From: Chryseobacterium indologenes
GTDB taxonomy: Bacteria > Bacteroidota > Bacteroidia > Flavobacteriales > Weeksellaceae
DNA: 42,853 bases
Assembly: GCA_002439165.1 (NCBI GenBank)
Contig: DJTE01000029.1
Coordinates: forward strand, 6,562-49,414
Direction of reading: 5' to 3'
The notes beneath the pieces were generated by a model that did not search any database, was not told where the DNA came from, and worked only from the letters and a program-made list of their open reading frames with translations. Made by a program: the position numbers and the translations under genes. Shown one piece after another: positions 7,675 through 15,887 of this stretch (its first letter is position 1; each line of letters begins with the position of its first letter).

Positions 7675-8487
7675 ATGAAAGAAAGATTTGAAACCTTCCA
7701 GCCGAAAAACCCGGTCATCAAAAAATATGTTGATTATTACTATCTGGATCTGAAGCCGGACAACAACATCAATACATTTCAGTGTTTTCCACACTTTAAT
7801 AATACTATTTCTTTTCATAAATCCCATATTCAAACAGAAAAAGGGGATGTTGCTTTTGACGGGGCCGCTCAGACGCTTCAGATCTTCACTCCCATCCGCG
7901 AAAAGGTTCTCAACGTTGTGCAATATGGGGAAGTTTACAGAATCGTCATTGTATTCCATCCTTTGGGAGTTCAGCAATTTTACAGAAACCTGTCTTTTAC
8001 GAAGAGTCTTAGCCATCTTGAATTCTTAAGTCCGGACGAACTAAATAAAGTTTTTTCGACAACAAATACGGAATTGCTGACCCTTTTGCTGGATTCTTTT
8101 TTAGAAAAGAGATTCTTTCCTTTTGAAAATTCTGTTCTGGAAAAATCAATTCAGTATATATTCACCCATTGTGAAAGTTTTACCGTGACAGAACTTTCTG
8201 ATACGATAGGAATCAGCAGGCAGCATCTGAACAGAAACTTTCAGGCTCATCTGGGAGTTTCGGTTAAAAAATTTCATGAAATTGTCCTTTTCAGAAAAAC
8301 AGTGAATGAGAAGCTGTTTGAGAATCCGGACAGGAGTTTTACGGAACTGGCTTATGAATTTAATTTTAATGATCAGTCGCATTTTAACAAAGCCTATAAA
8401 AACCTTACAGAAAATTCACCCAGGAATTTCTTTGATCAGGGAACCGTTTTAGGCAGCCAGGATACTTTCTGGCATTTACTTCCCTGA
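7675..8487 (+). CDS. AraC-family transcriptional regulator
   Basis: The 270-residue protein has a C-terminal AraC/XylS double helix-turn-helix, about residues 160-262. The pattern FTVTELSDTIGISRQHLNRNFQ is the first helix-turn-helix, and DRSFTELAYEFNFNDQSHFNKAYKN followed by SPRNFF is the signature second one. The N-terminal 150 residues look like the cupin-type sensor half (DUF6597-like) of flavobacterial AraC proteins that respond to unknown small ligands. It probably controls the secreted esterase gene that starts 67 nt downstream on the same strand, but this is inferred only from position. The 500-nt upstream region is mostly occupied by a dispersed repeat. Confidence 0.9.
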   Translation: MKERFETFQPKNPVIKKYVDYYYLDLKPDNNINTFQCFPHFNNTISFHKSHIQTEKGDVAFDGAAQTLQIFTPIREKVLNVVQYGEVYRIVIVFHPLGVQQFYRNLSFTKSLSHLEFLSPDELNKVFSTTNTELLTLLLDSFLEKRFFPFENSVLEKSIQYIFTHCESFTVTELSDTIGISRQHLNRNFQAHLGVSVKKFHEIVLFRKTVNEKLFENPDRSFTELAYEFNFNDQSHFNKAYKNLTENSPRNFFDQGTVLGSQDTFWHLLP

Positions 8488-8553
8488 TGTGTTCCATTTT
8501 TACAATTTTCCCCGGTTTTTTATCTCTAGTTTTGCCTCATCAGATTTTAATGT

Positions 8554-10230
8554 ATGAGAAATTATTTAACAATGGGATTAATTTGGGCAGCGTCTCTTAT
8601 GAGCGGGCAGCAAAGTTATTCAGTCCTGACCCAAAAGGCATCGGATCTTATGGAGGAAACGGAAAACGCAGCAGATTACCAGAAGGCTTTCAACCTTTAT
8701 GAAGAGGCTTTCAGAATGTATCCTGACAGCATTGACGAAACGGGACTTTATAATGCGTCTGTTCTTGCTTCGGAACTGAAAAACTATGACAAAGCTTTCC
8801 AATATCTTACCCCACTTATTAAAATAAAAGCTACGGAAAGCACTTATCCGGGATGGAGCTATATTGAGGATGAATCGTCTGAAAGTGACTATAAAAACCT
8901 GCTGGCTGATCCAAGATGGAAAGCCCTGAAACAAAGTGCAGTGCCTTATAAGAATGAGTTTTACAATAATTTAAAGAAAATTCAGGACGAGTTTTTCCAG
9001 GTAAAAGAATATTCTTTTAATGAAAAGGAAAATGCTGATGTATTGTACAGCCAGATAAAAAACTATGCTCCGTTTTTACCCAAAGCACAACAGAATTATT
9101 CTGTTTCATTCAAAATAAATGATTCTGCTACGACTTCCTATCTTGTTCATTTGCCGAAAGCCTATAATCCCGAAAAAAAGTATCCTCTTTTATTTTTTCT
9201 ACATGGAGCCGTACGTTTCAGTACTTTAGCAGACTTCCAGATCCCTCAGCAAAATCTCGGTAGCTGGAACAGGTATTATACCAAATATGCCGATTTGAAT
9301 GATGTGATCCTGGTTTTCCCACAAGCCAGCAAAGTCTACAACTGGATGACCTCTGATGATGGTTTTTTCATGGTTCCCGAAATCCTGAAGCAAATCAGAA
9401 AAACGATCAATATTGATGACAATAAGGTTTATATTTCAGGACATTCCAATGGAGCAACCGGATCATTTTCTTATCTGATGAAGCAGCCTTCACCGTTTGC
9501 CGGCTTTTACGGACTGAATACGTATCCTAAAGTTTTTACCGGCGGAACGTTTATCGAAAATATAAAAAACCGTTCGTTCATTAATTTTTCCACAGATCAG
9601 GATTACTATTATCCAACTAATGCCAATGACGATCTCACAAAAATGATGCATGGAATAAAAGCCGATTATAAGGAATACCGGTACAATGGATTTCCGCATT
9701 CATTTCCTATGTACAATGCCTCCGAACCTGCTTACGAGATTATTTTCAATGATATGAAAAACCGGAAAAGAAATCCGTTTCCCAAAGAAATTGTCTGGGA
9801 ATCTGATGACGAAAGGTACGGAACAATTGACTGGTTATCCGATATAAAACGGGATACGCTCCGATCGGCTGCGGTATGGCATAAAAATCTGAACTTCAAG
9901 ATCACAAAATGGCTGAAATATGATAAAAATGACAGCCTGGTTGTTGAAAATACAGATAAAAATGCTTTTGATTTCCCAAGAAAATCAGGAAAAATAAAGG
10001 CTGAATATGCTCAGAATGTTTTCCGGATTGAAACTTCCCGCATCGGTGCTTTTTCCATTAGTATTTCTCCGGAAATGATTGATCCTGATAAGAAGATTAA
10101 AGTTTTTGTCAATGGAAAATTGTATTTCAATAAGAAAGTAAAATATGACCGGGAATTTATGCTGAAGAACTTTGAGAATAGCAGAGACCGTGAGCAGATC
10201 TGGGTTAACCGCATTAGTTTTAAAGTCTAA
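8554..10230 (+). CDS. Secreted alpha/beta-hydrolase with N-terminal helical repeat region
   Basis: The 558-residue protein has a short signal peptide (MRNYLTMGLIWAASLMSG). A TPR-like region with an AFNLYEEAFRMYPDS repeat covers about residues 25-130, followed by an alpha/beta-hydrolase domain from about 185 to 400. That domain shows the oxyanion turn FFLHGAV, the nucleophile elbow GHSNGA with Ser298, and a probable catalytic His382 in GFPHSF. A candidate acid is in FSTDQDYYYP. The C-terminal 150 residues form a beta-rich accessory domain. It resembles esterases of the feruloyl/PHB-depolymerase (LpqC-like) type seen in Bacteroidota, though the substrate is not deducible. It lies directly behind an AraC regulator gene. 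Confidence 0.8.
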   Translation: MRNYLTMGLIWAASLMSGQQSYSVLTQKASDLMEETENAADYQKAFNLYEEAFRMYPDSIDETGLYNASVLASELKNYDKAFQYLTPLIKIKATESTYPGWSYIEDESSESDYKNLLADPRWKALKQSAVPYKNEFYNNLKKIQDEFFQVKEYSFNEKENADVLYSQIKNYAPFLPKAQQNYSVSFKINDSATTSYLVHLPKAYNPEKKYPLLFFLHGAVRFSTLADFQIPQQNLGSWNRYYTKYADLNDVILVFPQASKVYNWMTSDDGFFMVPEILKQIRKTINIDDNKVYISGHSNGATGSFSYLMKQPSPFAGFYGLNTYPKVFTGGTFIENIKNRSFINFSTDQDYYYPTNANDDLTKMMHGIKADYKEYRYNGFPHSFPMYNASEPAYEIIFNDMKNRKRNPFPKEIVWESDDERYGTIDWLSDIKRDTLRSAAVWHKNLNFKITKWLKYDKNDSLVVENTDKNAFDFPRKSGKIKAEYAQNVFRIETSRIGAFSISISPEMIDPDKKIKVFVNGKLYFNKKVKYDREFMLKNFENSRDREQIWVNRISFKV

Positions 10231-10321
10231 ACCTATTAGCATTTCTTCCTCTAATTTTTCATTCTGTAATGCAATGATTATATTTTCCTGATTAACTGTG
10301 ATTTATTTTTGCAGGAATCTA

Positions 10322-10354
10322 AAACCTAACAGGTCTCTGAGACCTGTTAGGTTT
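10322..10354. repeat. 33-nt near-perfect palindrome
   Basis: The arms AAACCTAACAGGTCTC (10322-10337) and GAGACCTGTTAGGTTT (10339-10354) are perfectly complementary around a single T. With one bulged A the stem extends outward to TCTAAA/TTTAGA. It is followed by A rather than T on the plus strand, so it is not a classical terminator; it may be a REP-like intergenic element. Confidence 0.7.
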
Positions 10355-10546
10355 AGAAAAACATAGAATCTTACAAGGTGGGGCATATTTTTATTAATCC
10401 CAAAGTCACACAAAGATCGATAACAGCTGTCTGCTTTTAAGATAAACAAAGCCGCTTCGCTTATTTTTGAAATACAAGGTTTTAGAGCGAAACAGGTTAA
10501 TAGATCCGCTGGTGTTACTTAGGAAACTGACTCATGGTATGATAAC

Positions 10547-10574
10547 AAAACCACCTTTGTCGAGGTGGTTTTTA
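10547..10574 (-). terminator. Terminator after the GNAT-nitrilase gene
   Basis: A 10-bp stem AAAACCACCT / AGGTGGTTTT with a 6-nt loop lies 20 nt beyond the stop of the minus-strand gene. It is flanked by A and T runs and may act in both directions. Confidence 0.8.
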
Positions 10575-10593
10575 AATATTATAACGGTTCTTG

Positions 10594-12096
10594 TTATTTC
10601 AGATAGGTATCGTAAAGGTCTTTCCTTCTGTCTTTCATTACCTGTACGGAACCGTTGTGATGAAGGTCTTTCAGCAGATTGAGATCCACATCCACGATCA
10701 GGGTCATTTCTGTATTAGGGGTTGCTTCTCCTTTTACGGCATTGGATGGAAATGCAAAATCTGAAGGGGTAAATACGGCGGCCTGCCCGAACTGAATGTC
10801 CATATTATTCACCTTCGGAAGGTTTCCTACACAGCCTGCAATGGCTACGTAACATTCATTTTCTATCGCTCTTGCCGCGGCACAGTGGCGGACTCTCATA
10901 TAGGCATTCTGGGTATCGGTAAGGTAAGGAACAAAAAGGATTTTCATTCCCTGATCTGCCAAAATTCTTGGTAATTCCGGGAATTCTACGTCATAGCAGA
11001 TCACAAGCCCTATTTTCCCGCAATCGGTGTCGAATACTTTAATTTCGCTGCCGCCTTTCATTCCGTAATATCTCTTTTCATTCGGAGTGATATGAATTTT
11101 TCTGTATTCATCCATACGCCCGTCACGGTGAAGGAGATAGCTTACATTATACAGTTCGTTGTTTTCAAAGACAGGCATGCTTCCGGAAATAATATTCACG
11201 TTATAGCTGATGGCCAGTTCTGAGATCCTGTCTTTGATCTGATCGGTAAGCTTGGCCAGCTCTATCATACTGTCTCTTTCCGACAGGTTGTTGAAAGGAG
11301 CCAGCAAAGGAGTATTGAACAGTTCCGGGAAAAGGACAAAGTCTGATTTGTAATCTCCCATCACATTCACAAAAAATTCTACCTGTTCGTAAAACGCTTC
11401 AATATCTTTGAAATGCCTCATCTGCCACTGTACCAATCCCAGACGGATGATACTGTCCTGCATGGTATTCGGGCGTTTGCTGTAATAAATATTATTCCAC
11501 TGAAGAAGAACCGCATTTTCTCTTGATGCTTCATCTTCCGGAAGGTATTTTTTCAGAACTCTGATCGGCAGAAAATTATTGGAAAGCTGGAAAGACAATA
11601 CGGGATCATAAATTTCCTTATCTCTTACCTTACGTATATATTCTCTTGGAGAAAACTCATGGCTGTATTTATGGTAACTCGGGATTCTGCCGCCCAGAAC
11701 GATGGATTTCAGGTTCAGCAGTTCGCAAAGTTCTTTCCGGGCATCATACAGTCTTCTTCCGAGACGCAGTTCACGGAATTCAGGATCTACAAACACTTCT
11801 ATTCCGTACAGAACATTTCCGGTGTCGGAATGGGTATTGAAAGTATAGTTTCCTGTAATATCACTATACGTATGATCGTCTCCGAATTCTTCGTAATTAA
11901 CAATAATTGAAAGTGCTACGGCGGCCAGTTTTCCGTCTACGGTAATACAGATCTGCCCTTTCGGAAACATCCGGGTAAGCTTTTCAATGCTTTTTTTAGA
12001 CCATATGGACTCCGACATCTGCGGATAAGCCCTTTTCATCGTTTCTGCCAGCTCTTCATAATCCTGAACACTCAGGGGCCTTGTTTCTATTTGCAT
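10594..12096 (-). CDS. Bifunctional GNAT acetyltransferase / carbon-nitrogen hydrolase
   Basis: The 500-residue protein is a fusion. Residues 1 to about 200 form a GNAT acetyltransferase-like domain; the region LEVFVDPEFRELRLGRRLYDARKELC (in the protein GIEVFVDPEF) carries the acetyl-CoA-binding RxxGxG/A-type loop. Residues about 215-490 form a nitrilase-superfamily carbon-nitrogen hydrolase with the complete triad: Glu258 in LFPELF, Lys333 in YRKIH, and Cys367 in VICYDVEFPE. Such fused proteins are widespread in bacteria, usually with unproven substrates; the hydrolase likely cleaves an amide or nitrile and the GNAT half may act on the product or regulate it. The gene is monocistronic with its own terminator. 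It is predicted cytosolic. Confidence 0.9.
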   Translation of the reverse strand: MQIETRPLSVQDYEELAETMKRAYPQMSESIWSKKSIEKLTRMFPKGQICITVDGKLAAVALSIIVNYEEFGDDHTYSDITGNYTFNTHSDTGNVLYGIEVFVDPEFRELRLGRRLYDARKELCELLNLKSIVLGGRIPSYHKYSHEFSPREYIRKVRDKEIYDPVLSFQLSNNFLPIRVLKKYLPEDEASRENAVLLQWNNIYYSKRPNTMQDSIIRLGLVQWQMRHFKDIEAFYEQVEFFVNVMGDYKSDFVLFPELFNTPLLAPFNNLSERDSMIELAKLTDQIKDRISELAISYNVNIISGSMPVFENNELYNVSYLLHRDGRMDEYRKIHITPNEKRYYGMKGGSEIKVFDTDCGKIGLVICYDVEFPELPRILADQGMKILFVPYLTDTQNAYMRVRHCAAARAIENECYVAIAGCVGNLPKVNNMDIQFGQAAVFTPSDFAFPSNAVKGEATPNTEMTLIVDVDLNLLKDLHHNGSVQVMKDRRKDLYDTYLK

Positions 12097-12239
12097 TTGA
12101 TGTAATTTTACTTAAATTTAGGGAAAATATTTTATTTAAATCTTTATATAAAGGTACTTCTCCTATCATTTATATCAATTTAGGCCCTATTGTACAATTT
12201 ATGATTCAGGTTTAAAAGCTTAGAATTATTTTATCTCAT

Positions 12240-12547
12240 TAGAGCCTGTTTAAAATTTCTAAATTTGATTTTTTTATGACATTCAAATTTTTATCTAAAT
12301 CATAGACTTTAAGTATTTTTTGAATCAGATAATAATGTACTGATAATGTGTTTTTGTAACGCAAAGATTTAACTTCATTATGGATATTTTAGGATGCAAA
12401 GGATAGAATCAACTTCGCTGATTCGTCGAAGCGTGTGGATAAGCATACCGTTTCATCAGCGACCAAGTCGCTTCACTTTGCCCACTCAAACTAAAGCGGA
12501 ATTATTCATCAACTTTGCGTTATTTTTTTTGCAAACTTGAAAAAATA
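12240..12547 (+). repeat. Dispersed structured repeat, copy 2
   Basis: This copy is the same orientation and length as that at 7251-7559, and the match runs from TAGAGCCTGTTTAAA to a T-run after CTTTGCGTTA. The nested ACGCAAAG/CTTTGCGT and GCAAAG/CTTTGC pairs are kept. The third hairpin is perfect here (GCGAC-CAA-GTCGC). The second hairpin keeps pairing through a G-T (GAAGC/GTTTC). Confidence 0.8.
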
Positions 12548-12565
12548 TAAAATTTTAAAAGTCTC

Positions 12566-12590
12566 TATACTTTTTCTTAAAAAAAGTATA
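12566..12590. repeat. AT-rich perfect hairpin
   Basis: TATACTTTTT and AAAAAGTATA pair over 10 bp around CTTAA. It sits directly after the dispersed repeat. Function is unknown; it may end transcripts reading out of the repeat. Confidence 0.5.
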
Positions 12591-12831
12591 CAAAATTCAA
12601 GACTGGGATCATTCGCTAAAAATTGAGATTGACTCCTAAAATTTCCAAACTCGCATGGATCAAAAGGTTCTTCTTCGGCTCTAAATCCAAGCCATGCTCA
12701 AACAGTGGAAATTTTTTAACGGATTCAACCTCAATTTTTTTAACGCTCCTGCTTCCTAAGTCAATCCAGCAACCCCTATTATTTTCAAATTTTGTGACTG
12801 ATTCTATTTTATTTCAATAATACCTAATAAA

Positions 12832-12857
12832 AAATCCCACCCAAGCGGGCAGGATTT
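12832..12857 (-). terminator. Terminator after guaA
   Basis: On the minus strand AAATCC-TG-CCC-GCTT-GGG-TG-GGATTT folds into a stem with one TG/TG internal mismatch, followed by TTTATT. It lies 22 nt past the guaA stop. Confidence 0.8.
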
Positions 12858-12879
12858 ATATTCTCTGTTCAAGCCAAAA

Positions 12880-14409
12880 TTATTCCCACTCAATGGTTGC
12901 AGGCGGTTTGCTTGAAATATCGTAAGCTACTCTGTTGATTCCTCTGACTTCATTGATGATTCTGATGGAAACGGTATCCAGGAACTCGTAAGGAAGTCTG
13001 CTCCACGTTGCGGTCATGAAATCGATGGTATTGGCAGAACGAATGACTGCTGTGTATTCGTAAGTTCTTTCGTCTCCCATTACTCCTACCGATTTTACAG
13101 GAAGAAGGACTACGAAAGCCTGAGATACTTTTTCGTAAAGATCGTTTTTATACAGTTCTTCGATGAAGATATCATCTGCTTCCTGAAGGATTCTTACTTT
13201 TTCGGCATCTACGGCTCCCAGTACTCTGATTCCTAATCCCGGACCAGGGAACGGGTGTCTGTATACAAGGTGGTGAGGAATACCTAATTCTTCTCCTACT
13301 TTTCTGACTTCATCCTTGAAAAGCTCTCTTAACGGTTCTAACAGCTCGAATTCCATATCTTCAGGAAGTCCTCCCACATTGTGGTGAGACTTGATCACCG
13401 CAGATGGTCCGTTTACCGACTGGCTTTCGATCACGTCCGGGTAAATGGTTCCCTGAGCCAGGAATTTAGCGCCTTCAATTTTATGGGATTCTTCGTCGAA
13501 TACGTGGATGAATTCATTTCCGATGATCTTTCTTTTTGCTTCAGGATCGTCTACTCCGGCCAGCTTGGAAAGGAATCTTTCTTTAGCGTCTACCATTTTG
13601 ATGTTCATATGGAAATGTTCGCCATACTGATCCATTACTTTTTTGCCCTCATCTTTTCTCAATAATCCTGTGTCTACAAAGATACAGGTCAGCTGATCAC
13701 CGATTGCCTTATGGATCAGAACCGCAGCTACTGAAGAATCTACTCCTCCGGAAAGTCCCAGGATTACTTTGTTGTCTCCTACTTTCTCGCGGATTTCTTC
13801 AACTGTTTTTTCGATATAATTGGTCAGTTTCCAGTTTTTCTCTGCATTACAGATTCCGAAAACGAAATTTTCAAGCATTTTGCCACCTTCTTCGGTATGG
13901 GAAACCTCCGGGTGGAACTGAACACAGTAGATTTTACTTTCTTCGTTAGAGATGGAAGCAATTACGCCTGATCTGGCATTCAGCTCGAAACCTGCCGGCA
14001 ATTCTCCTACTTCATCAAAATGGCTCATCCACACCACAGAATTCTGAGTAACTCCTTTCAGTAAAGAGCTTTCTTTAACGATCTCCAGATTTGCCTTACC
14101 ATATTCTCCTTTTTCCCCTTTGTTTACTTTCCCCCCTAAAAGATGAGCTGTCATCTGCATTCCGTAGCAGATTCCAAGAACCGGAACTCCCTGCTCGTAT
14201 AATGCTTTTTCTACCAGATGGGCATTTTCTGCATTCACGGAACTTGGTCCTCCTGAAAGGATGATTCCTTTAGGCTGTTTTGCTAAAATATCTTGTAAAG
14301 GTGTATTGTAAGGTAAGATTTCAGAGTATACGCCCATTTCACGGATTCTTCTTCCGATAAGCTGGTTGTACTGGGATCCGAAATCTAAGATAATAATACC
14401 GTTGTTCAT
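12880..14409 (-). CDS. guaA: GMP synthase (glutamine-hydrolysing)
   Basis: The 509-residue enzyme converts XMP to GMP using ATP and glutamine. The N-terminal class I glutamine amidotransferase domain (1 to about 190) has Cys81 in GICYGMQ and His166/Glu168 in FHPEVS. The ATP-pyrophosphatase domain carries the PP-loop SGGVDSS at 220-226. The C-terminal dimerisation domain ends with the family-typical KPPATIEWE. The length is normal for the fused bacterial enzyme and all key residues are present. It lies downstream of purD on the same strand, but a terminator and about 110 nt of low-complexity spacer separate them, so it may have its own promoter. Confidence 0.98.
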   Translation of the reverse strand: MNNGIIILDFGSQYNQLIGRRIREMGVYSEILPYNTPLQDILAKQPKGIILSGGPSSVNAENAHLVEKALYEQGVPVLGICYGMQMTAHLLGGKVNKGEKGEYGKANLEIVKESSLLKGVTQNSVVWMSHFDEVGELPAGFELNARSGVIASISNEESKIYCVQFHPEVSHTEEGGKMLENFVFGICNAEKNWKLTNYIEKTVEEIREKVGDNKVILGLSGGVDSSVAAVLIHKAIGDQLTCIFVDTGLLRKDEGKKVMDQYGEHFHMNIKMVDAKERFLSKLAGVDDPEAKRKIIGNEFIHVFDEESHKIEGAKFLAQGTIYPDVIESQSVNGPSAVIKSHHNVGGLPEDMEFELLEPLRELFKDEVRKVGEELGIPHHLVYRHPFPGPGLGIRVLGAVDAEKVRILQEADDIFIEELYKNDLYEKVSQAFVVLLPVKSVGVMGDERTYEYTAVIRSANTIDFMTATWSRLPYEFLDTVSIRIINEVRGINRVAYDISSKPPATIEWE

Positions 14410-14514
14410 TTTTGATAATTGATAAATGATGATTGATAAAATGATAGAACTTTTGGCTTCCGGCTTACAGCTTTTAGCCTTTTGCTTCTAACTTCTGATT
14501 GATAAATGTTTTAC
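14410..14514. repeat. Low-complexity spacer with GATAAAT and GGCTTCCGGCTT units
   Basis: This spacer is built from short degenerate repeats (TGATAAATGATGATTGATAAA, then GGCTTCCGGCTTACAGCTTTTAGC-like blocks). A related stretch occurs in reverse orientation at about 4610-4680, upstream of the helicase gene. I see no gene or consensus promoter in it. Confidence 0.4.
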
Positions 14515-14548
14515 AAAAAAAGACTTGGAAGTGATCCAAATCTTTTTT
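14515..14548 (-). terminator. Terminator after purD
   Basis: On the minus strand GATTTGG / CCAAGTC forms a 7-bp RNA stem (one U-G pair), extended by A/T tracts and ending in TTTTTTT. It begins 12 nt past the purD stop. Confidence 0.82.
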
Positions 14549-14559
14549 CGTGATTTTTA

Positions 14560-15798
14560 TTAAAATTTTCCGATGTCTTCTCTGTAAAAACCGTAGTCGA
14601 AGTGTACATGACCTGCGTCTTCATACACTTTCTTGCGGGCTTCATCGTAAGTAGCTCCAGTAGCTACAATATTCAGTACTCTTCCACCGTTTGAAACCAC
14701 TTTGTCTCCTCTTCTGATGGCACCTGCATATAAAAGTCTGCTGTGCTTCACTTTATCTTCACCGGAGATTTCAAAGCCTGTTTCAATGTTTCTCGGGTAT
14801 CCTCCTGAACACATTACCAGACATACTGCTTTTTCGTCTTTGAATTTAAGTTCGATGTCTTTTCCTTCCATACAATCCTGGATCACATCCAGAAGGTTGT
14901 TTTCCATAAGGGCCATCAGTACCTGAGTTTCCGGATCTCCGAATCTCATGTTGTATTCAAGAAGGTAAGTTCCGTTTTTGGTAACCATTAATCCGAAGAA
15001 AATGATTCCTTTGAAGCTGAATCCTTCTCCTTTAAGACCTTTAATGGTAGGTTCTAAAATATTCTTCTCGAAATCTGCGTAGTGTTCCTGTGTAAATTCC
15101 GGGCTTGGCGCTACTGATCCCATACCTCCTGTATTTGGACCTGTATCACCGTTTCCGGCTTTTTTATAATCTTTTGCTGCGATACAAGGGAAAAGTTTTT
15201 CACCGTTTGAAAATGCGATGATGGAAGCTTCGAACCCCTGCAGATATTCTTCAATAACCAAACGGATTCCCGCATCACCGTAGATTCTTCGGATCATGAA
15301 GTCGTGGATTGTTGCTTCTGCTTCTTCCAGCGTATCACAGATCACTACTCCTTTTCCTCCTGCAAGACCGCTGGCCTTGATTACTAAAGGAAACTGCTGT
15401 TTCTGAACGTATTCTTTAGCATCGTTGTATGAATCAAATACCACAGCTTTGGCTGTTTTGATATCATAGGTCTGCATGAACTTCTTAGAGAAAGCTTTAC
15501 TTCCTTCCAGACTCGCCACTTTTTGCGTCGGACCGAAAACTTTCAGATCGTGCTTTTTAAATTCATCCTTCAAACCTGCTACAAGAGGGGCTTCCGGACC
15601 TACAATCGTAAGATCTACCTTTTCTTTGATCGCGAAATCTCTAAGTTCTTTGATTTCTGATAAATGAACATTTTTCCCTATTACATCGGTAGTAGCATTC
15701 CCGTTGGCAAAAAACATTTTAGAAATTCTCTGGTCATTCTGAAGCTTTGCTGCCAGAGCAGATTCTCTACCGCCTTCACCTATGATTAATATTCTCAT
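14560..15798 (-). CDS. purD: Phosphoribosylamine-glycine ligase (GAR synthetase)
   Basis: The 412-residue enzyme joins 5-phosphoribosylamine and glycine with ATP, the second step of purine synthesis. It begins with the N-terminal motif MRILIIGEGGRESALA and contains GPEAPLVAGL. The ATP-grasp domain has KASGLAGGKGV and the metal-binding segment NMRFGDPETQ. NTGGMGSVAPSP is another family signature. The length is slightly short but all domains are present. It is the last gene of the purM-purN-purH-purD run. A well-formed promoter lies just upstream, so it can also be transcribed apart from purH. Confidence 0.97.
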   Translation of the reverse strand: MRILIIGEGGRESALAAKLQNDQRISKMFFANGNATTDVIGKNVHLSEIKELRDFAIKEKVDLTIVGPEAPLVAGLKDEFKKHDLKVFGPTQKVASLEGSKAFSKKFMQTYDIKTAKAVVFDSYNDAKEYVQKQQFPLVIKASGLAGGKGVVICDTLEEAEATIHDFMIRRIYGDAGIRLVIEEYLQGFEASIIAFSNGEKLFPCIAAKDYKKAGNGDTGPNTGGMGSVAPSPEFTQEHYADFEKNILEPTIKGLKGEGFSFKGIIFFGLMVTKNGTYLLEYNMRFGDPETQVLMALMENNLLDVIQDCMEGKDIELKFKDEKAVCLVMCSGGYPRNIETGFEISGEDKVKHSRLLYAGAIRRGDKVVSNGGRVLNIVATGATYDEARKKVYEDAGHVHFDYGFYREDIGKF

Positions 15799-15826
15799 AC
15801 TTTATTTATTATCTAGTCTTATTCTA

Positions 15827-15858
15827 CAAATATATAATTTTGGATGCTATAAATACAA
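15827..15858 (-). promoter_or_regulatory. Promoter for purD (TTG, 21-nt spacer, TATATTTG)
   Basis: On the minus strand TTG (15858-15856) is followed after 21 nt by TATATTTG (15834-15827). Both elements and the spacing fit the Bacteroidota primary-sigma consensus (TTG, 17-23 nt, TAnnTTTG). The 5' leader would be about 20-25 nt. Confidence 0.7.
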
Positions 15859-15887
15859 TCTCTAATTATTTTTTAATTCTATTTTAA

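Larger units (their letters stand above)
10231..10593. other. Intergenic spacer between convergent genes, with two hairpins
   Basis: This 363-nt spacer has no gene. It holds a 33-nt near-perfect palindrome (10322-10354) and a terminator (10547-10574). The rest is AT-rich without recognisable features. Confidence 0.6.
12097..12879. other. 783-nt intergenic region holding a dispersed repeat and AT-rich filler
   Basis: From 12240 to about 12547 it contains a copy of the structured repeat. At 12566-12590 there is a perfect 10-bp hairpin (TATACTTTTT / AAAAAGTATA). The stretch 12600-12820 can be read as a short plus-strand frame, but its composition is filler-like (many F/S/L codons in T-rich sequence), and it has no leader signal or domain. 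I therefore do not call a gene. Confidence 0.6.

Noticed and set aside
7609..8016. Minus-strand frame antisense to the AraC gene
   Set aside because: The opposite strand encodes a complete AraC regulator with both helix-turn-helix motifs; the antisense frame shows no domain.
12623..12820. A 65-codon plus-strand open frame upstream of the guaA 3' end
   Set aside because: It lies in T-rich intergenic filler next to repeats, has no leader signal or domain, and its residue mix (F, S, L, I) reflects base composition only.
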